Below, in pieces: positions 12,025-23,800 of a stretch of DNA of 64,000 nt (position 1 is the stretch's first letter; every line of letters begins with the position of its first letter). The translations under genes and the position numbers were made by a program. This DNA is from Asterias amurensis. Lineage: Eukaryota; Echinodermata; Asteroidea; Forcipulatida; Asteriidae. Under the pieces are notes generated by a model. That model was not told the origin of the DNA. It was given only the letters and a program-made list of their open reading frames with translations, and did not search any database. Location of the stretch: assembly GCF_032118995.1 (NCBI RefSeq), contig NC_092650.1, forward strand, positions 2,914,001-2,978,000. The letters run 5' to 3'.

Positions 12025-12192
12025 AGGTCACTTTTTGGGGGCTAATCAACGTCAGGCACCAAGTAAGATCTTTTTTTTTGTTTACCTTAACGAATCGACA
12101 TCAAAAGAATGATTTCACCTTCGGCAGCTAAGCGCCATCTTGTGTTTCAACTGATCTAATCAGTGAAACCAAAGCGAGGCTTGAGAGGAAAT

Positions 12193-12237
12193 TGATGATT
12201 AGATTAGATAAGATTAGATTAGAATAGATTAGATTAT
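12193..12237 (+). repeat. AGATT-type microsatellite
   Basis: Degenerate run of AGATT and AGATA units. Confidence 0.7.
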
Positions 12238-12544
12238 AATGGTTTGTTGGCCAATGGTTAAAAACAGTCACATGAATTTGAAGTATTAAAGTCTCAAAAA
12301 AAAAATCTATGTTCTCAAAATACAATACATTGAGTATAAAAACTGTACACATAATCAGTTCAATAAAAAATACCTAAAAGCTACAATTACTTCTTAAGGC
12401 TACTTGAAAAGTTTCCATTAAAAACTCGAACTGCCGATGGATATAAAACTATTCTTAAGACGGTCAGATTTTGGACAAATTGATCTTTGTATTATCACAT
12501 TCATACGTACAAGAGAAATTTGTAATGGCCCAATTTCATGCGAG

Positions 12545-12806
12545 ATGCGAGATAACTATGAAAGAAGAAAAAACCATTGTCACACGAAGTTGTGTGCTTT
12601 CAGATGCTTGATTCGAGACCTCAAATTTTAAACCAGAGGTATCGAAATCACATTCTAATAAAATTACTTCTTTCTCAAAAACTACGTCACTTCAGAGGGA
12701 GAGGTTTCTAACAATGTTTTATACCAACCTCTCCCCGTTACTCGTTACCAAGTGAGGTTTTATGCTGATAATTGTTTTGAGTAATTACCAATAGTGTCCA
12801 CTGCCA
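12545..12806 (-). repeat. MITE-1 copy truncated at its left end
   Basis: From GCGAGATAACTATGAAAGAAG to CCAATAGTGTCCACTGCC. Contains GATTCGAGACCTCA and a worn partner stem. Confidence 0.78.
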
Positions 12807-13261
12807 TAAGTTGGTCGATGTCTAGCTGCTTCCAGCAGTTCCACGGCAAAGTTCCCAGACGTTCCGATCTTGCATCTGTAGCACTTGGAGCTCCCAGCAG
12901 TGTGTCACAGTCTATTTTTACAAGCGCCCATCAGGCCCCCAGCAAAGTAACATTTCAATGCAAGTATACGTGTTGGTTAGTAATAAAATTAATACAAATA
13001 TGAACAATTATGAATAATGGATCATGGGTTTTGTGTATTTTGTCCTTTTTATTTTGTTTTTATTGATGTTGATTCTTCGGACAATACAATAATTATAACA
13101 AGCAGAGGCAGAAGAAAAGAAAAAAAAAGAAAAAGCACAGAAATCTAAGATTGTTTAAAGATGCTATGTCAGATTTTTGGCCCCATAAATTAGAAATAGA
13201 TTTGTTTGAGTGAATTATGGTATCATTGACGTCAGCCTCAGTTTGGGCTCGTATTCATAAT

Positions 13262-13915
13262 CCCGCGAACATTTTTTTTTCTGTAGGCCTACATCAAAAT
13301 TGCCACTGTCGTAGTGTTTTTCAATGGGAAAATTGTGGGGGGGATCTAAAATCGATTAAAAAAAGGGAATTCTTTTTAAAAGTATGAGGGCCCAATTTCA
13401 TTGAGCTGCTCATGCGCACAAAACATTGCTTAGCATGAAATTTCTTTCTTGATAAAAACAGGATTGCTTGTTAATGGTTATTCAGCTGTTGTTTGCTTTC
13501 CTGAAAATTGACATTTTATTATTATTATTATTATTATTATTAATGGTTTATTCTAATCTGAATAAAAAACAACCAAAAGGTTGACAACATTCAAATTTAC
13601 AAAGTTTTTACAGAATTAAGAAAAATGGAATTAAAAATAAACAGGCAAAATCTATACATAAATACACAAAAATTTAAAGAAAAAAAACACATTAACTAGC
13701 AGAAACACGTCATAAAAATGGCAAAGATACACATAAAACAAAACAGACAAAAAGTTTAAATACTAATTTTGGTTGGTAATTTCTGTTTTTCACAAGGCAA
13801 ATAATTCATGCTAGGCAAATGTAGGATATAGCAGCTCTATGATTGGGCCCAGGACATTTTTTTGAGGATGGTACGAATTTTGATGTAGGCCTACAGAAAA
13901 AAATGCGTCCCGGGA
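13262..13915. repeat. Three-layer nest of repeats
   Basis: Outer inverted arms: TCTGTAGGCCTACATCAAAA (near 13280) against TTTTGATGTAGGCCTACAGA (near 13880), extending to CCGCGAA / CCCGGG. Inside is a MITE-2 (about 13389-13851, GGGCCCAATTTCATTGAGC to CTATGATTGGGCCC), itself interrupted at about 13513-13760 by an AT-rich insert beginning with an (ATT)n run. Confidence 0.7.
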
Positions 13916-14396
13916 GCACATCAAAGTAACACTGTCAAAAACTCCACTGTCAATCCAAAGAGTGACGTCATGATTGACATCTCTATCGCTCCTCCACCCT
14001 TTATTGAAATTATTTTGAACAACCATGATGTTGACCGACAAACATTACAAGTACAGCCTAATTGAACTTTGACCGGTCATCGTCGTTATAAACTATTTTA
14101 ACGAGTATAAACCCGAATTTGGGTTCAATGTATAACAAGGCATCGGCGTACGTAGATTTAAAACACAATTAAACTGCCATTTAGGCCCTAGTCTCATATC
14201 AATTTTGAAAGTGAGCAAATCATTTTAATTCTGCATGCTGATCAGTTCCCTGGAGTAGAAGTGTGTCGTCCGAATCTTTAGTTTGTTGCTTGGATCAACC
14301 CAATAATTCATTAGCAATGTTCACTTTTTTAGATCCAGCATCACTGTAAAGGCATCGGGAAACTACTGCATCAGTCATCAGCCCCTTTCCTGCAAC

Positions 14397-14442
14397 CCCC
14401 CGCCCCCCCCCCGCCCCCCCCCCCCCCCCCCCCCCCCCCCAC
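14397..14442 (+). repeat. Poly-C tract
   Basis: Around 45 bases of almost pure C with a few G. The G-rich complementary strand could form quadruplexes (inference). Confidence 0.9.
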
Positions 14443-14842
14443 CACAAAATCCAAGCCCGAGCTCGAGGGGGATGGGGGCGTTACCTATTATTAATGTTGT
14501 GCCTTACACTTTCTCTGACCTACACAGAGAGGGCGCTATCAAATTCTATAACAGTCAGTGTGTGTAAAAGACCGAACCTACCTTCTGACGGTTTTTTATT
14601 TTTCAGATGATTATTTTTTTCCACAAAACGCAAGCAATCTCTTCAAAAAGGAACTACGTTTTGTATCTTGGTTCTTGAGCACATCGATTGATCATGGATT
14701 GATCATGAAAAAAATAACCCTGAAATGATTTTGAGGGTCTGAAATAAACAAAGTAAAGATGCGGATAATTGACTTGTCATCGTACGTAAGTAAATGCATT
14801 GCGTGAAAACAACATACAACCACAATCTCTGTGTACACAAAC

Positions 14843-17800
14843 ATGGCGGATTCGTATAATCCTTTTTATGTTGATGACGAGGAAGATGCAGTTGAAGACA
14901 GCATCGTGGCTGCCGTTGAGGCTCCTAAAATTACTCAAGAGGATGCAAAGACTGTGCCCGTTGTTGGTGGTAGCGATGAACCGGTCGGCAAGGCTGTAGT
15001 GGCGAGCGGACCGGTACAACCGACGGAGCCAAGCTACGATGTGATTGCTACAAAATTGCTGAAGGTACGAAGAACACTGACAATGACTGACATTATTCTA
15101 ATGATGTTATTGACCCAATGGATTTATGCAGGTGGTTCACGGTGGTTGGTTTATGCATTGAGGTGTATGCAATTCATGCCTCATTTAGTGGACTGTGACT
15201 TGAAACTTGAAGTTGTATTGACATTGCGTAAAATGTAGTTTAGTTTTTTTAGGGAAGCCATAGTTTAGAAATTTTAGAAAATTGATTAATGAATAGCCAA
15301 GCCTCATATTAATTACCCTGGATCTCCTAATAGGCCTACCGTGGTCATGATGGTATCAGAAAATTACATTTTCTATAAATTCACCTTGCCCTGCCTGGTT
15401 TGCTCCATTATTCACATAACAACAATGGACTTAAGGGTTCAAAAAATATTAGAAAAATATTTCTGCATCCGGCCACCACATTCTATGAACTCATTGATTT
15501 TTTTGATTGATGAAACTTGCTTTGCTTTGTTTTCATGATTTTGACATTTTGTGTAATAATAGTTCATGGAGATCACTCGTAAGTTTTTTCACTTATATAC
15601 ATAATGATTTATTCAGTGTTTGTTTTTTTATAACACATTGGATATTCTTATTTCCTTTTAGGATCGGATGGTATTGACAGCGTTGGAGTTACACACTGAA
15701 CTGATTGAAAGTGGCCGAGAGCTTCATCGACTCAGAGATTACTTCTCCAATCCTGGGAACTTTGAACGTCAAGATGTCTCCTTACAGCAGCAACTGCGTA
15801 AGACGCACACTAAATGTCACTGAGAATTTAACATGTTGGCTAGCATGTATTGAAATATAAACCAAAAACATTGTGAGAGAAACCTCTCTAGATCCTCAGC
15901 GTTGTTGACATGCATGCCCTTTTTCAAAACTTCGGCTTCAGGCTCCTTCCTCTTGTCCTAAGCCCTGAGCTTTGGTCAATCATTTGTACGCCTAAAATAA
16001 TATACATTTTTTTCTCCCTATATTTTCTCAGATCGGACATCTAGCGAGACCACTTTTGACTCGTTGGATCTTGCAAGATATTCTGATGATGGCGTTAACC
16101 AATCGGACGACAAGTACGCCGTGCTTGAGTTTGAACTACGGAAAGCCAAGGATACCATCAAGTCACTCAGAGCGAATCTGACCGAGGCTGCAGGTTTGTA
16201 AATAGTAAAGAGATTAATATTTGTAATTTGTTATCCTTTTGTTTTCCCAGTGTATACATGTCTGGAATTACCCGCACGCCACGAAGGCCATGGCCTCTAT
16301 TGCCCTTGGTCTTGGCCTTGGTGCCCCTCCAAAAGTTTCCAATTGACTTGAGATTTTCCAATGGAAGAGCCCTTCGCGAAATGAAAATGGCATTTCCCTT
16401 CCAAAGGAATTCCAGGCCTGTGTATATTGCGTGTCTGTAACTTTTTAAAATGTTTTTATTGGCAGACTGAACCTTTAGGTTTAAAGGAAAATTGAAATAT
16501 TCCTCAGCAGTATTGTCTTCTCCATATCAATTTGGTTCTCTTTTGTGTGTAATTTTATTGACGTGTGGAGAGACATTTAAACAAATATAGAAAGATAATT
16601 AGAAGCTTTTGACATTTCCGGAAAATGATGCATACTACCATTAACAGATTTGTAACCCCTGCATCAGCATTAGTTTGCTGTAATTTTGTGTGGATTTTTG
16701 GTTTATTTTGCGACTTCGAACATCCTCGGATGGAGATGGCGCACAAGAAATGAAATAAGTTATTATTATTGTAATTTGTTCTGTTTTATTCCTCAGAAAG
16801 TGAAGTTCCTTCACCGATTCATACCAAGAAGACGGCAGAAGGAATCATAGCTGAGGTAAATGAATTCGCGGAGCGTTCGATTTCCTCAAAAATACTGACA
16901 ACAATCCCAGAAGAACTGTCTGTTGCTAGATTGAGCTTCTCTTTACCAACAATAATGAGGTCACCCAAAGAACATGTCTGCCCCCCATCAACCAACTAAT
17001 TCAACGCCACCGTCTCTGCAATTGGTTGATTGATTGATTATCAAAAATAATATTGGATCAAATCTATTTCTAGTTGGGCATTTCAAAGGCACCAAGGCAA
17101 TGACCAAAGGGCATGGAGGCAATCGCCCTCGTTGCCTTCATGAAGTATCGGGCCTGGACAATCATTTACTAGTTTCAATGCACTTGACGAGTTTGCCTTA
17201 TCTCTATTTCCTTGTTTTGATGGATTGGTTTTTTCTTTGTTTCAGGAGACTATGAAGCCTCTGGAGAGAAGAGCCCTTAATTATCTGACTAACGAGTTCT
17301 TACTACATCATGGGTACAGGTTGACCTCCATAACATTCTGTGATGAGAATGAAGAACAGGTTAGTGAACCAACAAACCCAAATCCCACTATTAATGGGAA
17401 TAACAGTGTGGGGGTGGGTTTTCTCTGCTGGCCACTGTTGATGGACCAAGCTGAAATTAACAATGGCCAGCCAGCAACTAATAAAGTCATAACCATGCAT
17501 TGATGACCTGAATGAAGAACAGGTTAGTGAACCAACAAACCCAAATCCCACTATTAATGGGAATAACAGTGTGGGGGTGGGTTTTCTCTGCATGGTATAA
17601 ATGACTGGGTTTGCTGGCTGGCCACTGTTGATGGACCGAGCTGAAATTAACAGTGGCCAGCCAGCAACTAATAAAGTTATAACCATGCATTGATGACCTG
17701 AATGAAGAGCAAGTTAAGGGACCAACAAACCAGAATCCCTTTCTATCCACTGTTTACAGAATAACAGTTTGGAGAGCCAGTCCTTACCCGCGTGTTAGTG

Positions 17801-20800
17801 CCTTGAATTTAGTCTTTGTGAGGGCAAGGCCATTTTCATTTTTAAAAGGGCACTTCCAATCTTTGAAAATTGGGAATCAATTGGTCAGCAAGTTGTAAGA
17901 GAATAATGAAAGAAAAACGCCCTTTTTGCATAAATTTGTGTGCTTTCAGATGCATAATTAAAGACTTCAGGCCTGAAGCCTTTTAGTATTTGAGTGAGAA
18001 ACTACCTCTTTCTCAAAAACTTTGTTACTGAGCCATTTCTCACAACTCTCCATTGCTCGTTACCAAGTTAGTTTTTCTGCTAACAACTATTTTGAGTCAT
18101 TACCAATAGTTTCCACTGCCTTAAATGACAAAGCTGCTTATCCATCGTTCATGCAACAGGATTTTGACGATTGGGACGACGTTGGTTTAAATCGGTCCAG
18201 GCCACCAGATCTCCTCCATTTATACCGTGACTATAATCGACATGTGATCCCAACTAAGGAGACAGCGGATGTAGGATGTGGGGATGACAGCATCATTGAA
18301 GAGCAATCGGAAGAAGTGGAGGCGGACCTCGGAATGGCTATGGACGAGGAAAGACAGAAACTTGTAAGTAATGTTAATCTGGGCCAAGTTTCATAGGGCT
18401 TCTTAATAATAATAAAAAATTCTTATATATTTCACAATAACCGTATCAATGCTCTTTACATTAGTGCCCTGGTCATGGGGCCAATAACATCCCTGTAATG
18501 TTTCTCAGCTCCCTTGGGAGTATACAGCCCAGAGCTGTCTGTAAGGAGATTGTGGCTTTTTCATACACAATATCAACCTCTACCCCTGGGTGAAGGGAAG
18601 CAATTATAGTAAAGTATCTTGCTCAAGGACACAAGTGTCACGACCGGGATTCGAACCCACACTCCGGTGAAAACGCACCAGAACTTGAATCGATGCTCTT
18701 AACCACTCGGCCATGACACTCTACAAGCAGAGAAATATTGCTTAAGAATTTTCTGCTAAGCACAAATGAGCAGGACACCAGTTACAAATTGTACTAATGA
18801 CATAGTAGTTTGGATGGTTACCTTATTCTGGTAAGCGTAATTCTGTTTATGCTTAAATGTAGCTACGTTTTGTGCTTAAACAGCTCTATGAAATTGCACC
18901 CAGGTGATAAGAAGGGGGGAGATCAGGTGATTTATTTCAGGGGGTTTTTTTTTTTGCTGTTTTGACTTGTGCGATTTTTAATTTTTTTTATAGAAATTGT
19001 CCTCACTGTATAAAATTTATTTGGACTAAAGTAAGACTTGAGTATGCAGACAATATTGTGCCTCATCTGTGGAAGTTTTTAAAAGGAAGGGATGAAAATT
19101 TATTTATATAAAAGACAAATTAAAACCATGCTCCACACAAACCTTCAAGTGTTTTATTCCCTTAATATTACTACTCTTTTTCTATTGTATTTCAGGAAGA
19201 CCAGATTTCGCAACTACAGCAAGATCTGAGCAGTCAGTCCGAGGAGAACCAAACTCTGAGAGAACAATTACTGAAGACTCAACAGTGAGTATCAATCCAT
19301 TTTCAGTACCTCAATTACTTCTACAATCTGTAAAAGAAAAAACTGGTTGCTCAGGGCACCTTTCATTACAGGGTGAGTCAAAAAGAAGTTGACCGGGATT
19401 GGTGACTTTTTTTACATTTTTTTTTCATTCATTTTGCAAAATGAGTACCTTGATTCTTGATTAAAATACACATCACTCTTAGGAATGATCAATTTCTTTC
19501 CTTCTTTTTTTCTAATAAGCAGGAGAGAGTGCTTGTTAAATATATTACACTTTTGTGTAATTTGTTTGTTTTGAAAAACATCACCAATCTCGTCCAACTT
19601 CTTTTTAACTTTTTATCATTATTATTATTTCATATTACACACAAGAAGTAATCTAGAACAATGAATACAAAAAATAAATTCTTCTATATACAGGGAGGTA
19701 GAATCGTTACAGGTTCCAAAGACGTCTACACCTAGCATCAGCCCGATCAACACCCCACATAAATCTCATCAAATCAATGGCAACATTGAAGCAGAATTCT
19801 CTTCAAAGGATGGGGATGGTGATTCAACTCAAAGGTAGGAACAAAACAATTTGATGAAAGTGGTGTTTAAAGCTTTGCATGCTGTCAAAAAAGAATAACT
19901 ATCAAAAAAATCAATAGTAAACTTGCGGGTATGCATTGAATTTCTTTTGTGTGGGAGTGTTGGCTTTGTACCCAGTGTGGAGGGAGTCATTTTCCACAAT
20001 GTTTTGTACCATCAAAAGCTCTCCAATGCTCGTTACCAAGTCAATTTTTAGGTTAATATTTGTTTTGAGTAATTACCAAACGTGTACTTTCCCTTTAAAC
20101 AAGTTTGTTTTGTAAAAGCCTGAAACTAATAAGGAATCTTTGTTGTTATCAGAACGGCAGCTGAAGGGACCGAGGGCGATGAGTGTACAGATTTAGCCAG
20201 CAATCTCCCTGAGGAAGACGCAGATTCTCAGGGTCTCAAATCAACACCTGGGGAGGAGGATGAAACAGATGGACCAACGAAAGAGTCGCCAAGGTAACCA
20301 AGTGATCTGATGAGTCTTGAAACTTTTAGGTTGTTGACTAGAATCCTTCTTAGAGATTGATTGTACATGCAGTAGTACATCACACCATGGTCCAGCGGTT
20401 GAGACTGCGGGACTTGCAATCACAAGGTTTCGGGTTTGAGTCCCCCAGCCAACTGCTGATTTTTTAGTAAAACTGTCTAGTTACTGAATCACATTTTCTT
20501 GTTAAGTGCAACTCATAATCATAGATGTTAAACTAATATTTGTTTGAGATAGATTGGCTGTTGCTAGCTTGGTTTTTATATCCCTGTGTTAAGCTTGGTT
20601 CATACTTGATGCAAATTTTGATGTCACATGGTTGTTTTCGCAGCAAATGTTTAGCAAGTGTTGAGCATAATTCAACTGTTGCGAATTATTTGTTGCAAAT
20701 TTGTGACATCAAAATTTGTATTGCAATTGCGTACGAGGAAATATGAACCGGGCTTGAGAGTTTGCCAAGTTCCGACAGAAAGATCACACCAACAGACAGA

Positions 20801-23800
20801 CAGACAGACAGACACTCTTGTCTAACCTCATGATTCTTTCCTCTATGACAGCGAGATGACGCCATTCCAGCGTGCGATCGTTGAATCCGTCTTGCCAGTA
20901 ACCGATACATCCCAGGCACGTCTTAGAAAAGAAGTGTCTCGTATCAAGAAGGAGTTGTGGAGGAGCTTGCCTCATATCGTACCCAATGTAACCTTCTGAT
21001 TCTTTCCTCTATAACAGCGAAATGACGCCATTCCAGCGTGCAATCCTTGAATCCGTCTTGCCAGTCACCGATACATCACAGGCACGCCTTAGAGAAGAAG
21101 TGTCTCGTATTGCTGAGAATCAAGAAGAAGTTGTGGAGATGCTTGCAAGATGCTTGCCTCATATTGTACCCAATGTACTCATTGCTAAGAGAGAGGTAGG
21201 ATGTGATTAACAAAATATCTTTAAAGGGACTAGACACTATTGGTAACTACTCAAAATAGTTGTTGGCTTAAAACTTACTCGTTAGCAAGCAATGGAGAGC
21301 TGTTGATAGTATAAAACATTGGGTGCGTTCGTTTAGCTTCCCAGGGTCTACCCCGTGGTGCTCACTCGGGTGAGCCCCTGACAAGAGCTAATCGAACGAT
21401 CACACTCGCCCTCTCGTGGTGACGGCATGCACCTCAGGTCACCCCCAAGTGACCCACTCCACAAGCAGGGCACTGGGGGCTGACCCGGTTGAGCCCTTGG
21501 AATGACGACGGAGCTATTCAAACGTTACCGGGCAGACTGGGGTCGACCCAGGGACACTAAATGAACCCACCCATTGTGAGAAGCGGCTCCCTCTGAAGTG
21601 ACGTAGTTTTTGAGAAAGAGGTAACTATTCAATCAAATATTAAAAAACTTCAGGCATGAAGCCTTTTTTAGGCATCTGAAAGCACGCTTTGTGCAACAGG
21701 GGTGTTTTTCCCAAATTTGTTATTTTATGCATTTGTTGGGGTACACCAAGTTAGATTACTGGTCCTTTACACAAAATAGCAAAGGTGTCCAGTGCCTTTA
21801 ATCTGTAACAGTAAGTACCCACAAAAATTTACTTTACTAGTAATACAAATTTGACTAAAATGTTGTTTCAAACACCAATAAAATTGTGTTGGGACTGTCG
21901 GTTATATTTTTATGATTTTTGTTTTTTTGTTTTTATACAAGAATTAGTTCCACTGATCGTCAGTACAGTCACCCCACACTCCAATCCTAATGAATTATTC
22001 TTGATTGTTGTTTGTTTGTTTGTTGTTTACAGGAGCTAGTTCCTCTGATCGTCAGTACAGTCACCCTACACCCCGATCCCAACGAGAGAGATAAACTCTT
22101 AAATCTACTCTTCAATCTCATCAAGAAACCTGATCAAGAGCAGAGGTAAAATATTAATCTCTTCACAAATAGAAGCTGACATGTATTTTAATAGTAACAG
22201 TTTTAATTTAAAGGATTTGGGTACTTTTTCAAAATGTCCATAGATTTACATTAAACTTACAGGGTTTGAAGATAATGATAGTGGAAAGCTTCCCTTCAAA
22301 TATTACTTACTGAGGTGCTGTAGTTTTTTTAAAATGAGTAAAACAATGTTATGAAAATACGTTTGTAAATGATTAACTCATTTCCCAAAAACTACAGCAC
22401 CTCAGCACGTAATATTTTCAGGGAAGCTTTCTACTATCATTATCTTCAAACTGTGTAAGTTTAGTGTAAATCTGTGGACATTGTGTTTTTTGTCCTACAA
22501 AAAGTACATAGACCCTTTAAGAATAGCTTTTATATTAATAATCGTTTTTTTTTATAAAGCGCTTTATACACCGGAATGGTGTCTTAAAGCGTTTCTGACA
22601 TTATTTTTATCCCTGCCGTCGATTTCACCAAGCTCTTCCTAACTTAGGATTCATCTTAGGATTAGGACGAGTCCCAGCCTTGCACTGTCGCATGCAAACA
22701 CTAAGATCAATCCTAAGGTAGGACGAGTTACTCGTCCTAACTCGAGATAAGATTAATCCTAGCGCTTCGTGAAATCGACGGCTGGTCACTGGGCCTTAAA
22801 TCATTCCTTAAACCATCTCAGCTCCCTGGGGAGTATGCCTGTGCAACAAATGTTTAGTCCACTGAGCTAAATCAATCACAAGTAGCTTTAGAGTAAATTG
22901 TCAAAATAAAAGCTGCCATTAATAAATCTTTATGTCTTGAAGAAAAAATAAAGTTTCAAAAGAGCATTTGCCCATAGGTACAAAAATGTAATTAAGTATA
23001 ATAGAGTTTATATGTTGTTGTGTACAATTTGTTTTGCAGTGAGTTGTATGATTTCAAATTTGTATTAATATGCGTCCTCAAACAGGCTTGTCCTGGAGAG
23101 AGCGCAATATAATTTCAATAAATAATTTTTATTTTTATCGTCAGGAATGTTATTTTGAGTGGCTGTGTAGCATTTGCTAAGCACGTTGGTCCAGAGAGAG
23201 CAGAAGCTGAACTCCTACCTCAATGCTGGGAACAAATTACTCATAAGTTTCAAGAGAGACGTCAGCTGGTGGCGGAATCATGTGGTGCTCTCGCCCCTTA
23301 TCTACCGGTATTTATTATTTTTCATTTCAATTCATTTATTAATTCTGGTTCTGAAGCCAGGGACTCTCAGAAAAGTGAACTTAATCACTTAATCACCGCA
23401 ATCCAAAATATGTGCTCCGCGGTAGTAGAATATATAGCAAGACAGTTCTCTAAAGAACAAAATCTACCTGGCAAGACGGTACACATGGTGTTACCGCAAA
23501 CAAAATATATATTTATTTTTGTGGATCCTTCCCTTAATCCTGTTCCCTTTTTTTCTTTAAATGGATATGTATTTGTTTGTACCTGTTTACGCCTCTGAAG
23601 AAGGTCCAGTTTGGATCGAAAGCTAAGGCCATCTACCATACTCATTATTGATACCTCACTATATTAATCACTTTACTGTCAAAAAACAAATGGAGAGAAG
23701 ACAAGGAATGAAGTTTCAGTTTTAGATGTCGGAGGAAAACCCCAGAGAATTATTCAAGTAAGGACTGAAGACCCAATCCAGATATTCCCCCGGTTGGATT

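Noticed and set aside
15662-15840. Reading RELCH exon 2 onward past its donor as a longer exon
   Set aside because: It meets a stop after 15 more codons, whereas the GTAAGA donor at 15798 joins exon 3 in frame with conserved protein.
19694-20293. RELCH exons 8 and 9 as a duplicated pair
   Set aside because: Both are 141 nt with the same phases, but their encoded sequences show no similarity.
20760-20815. CAGA-rich run as a regulatory array
   Set aside because: Simple short repeat of ACAG units, too short and low in complexity to support a function.
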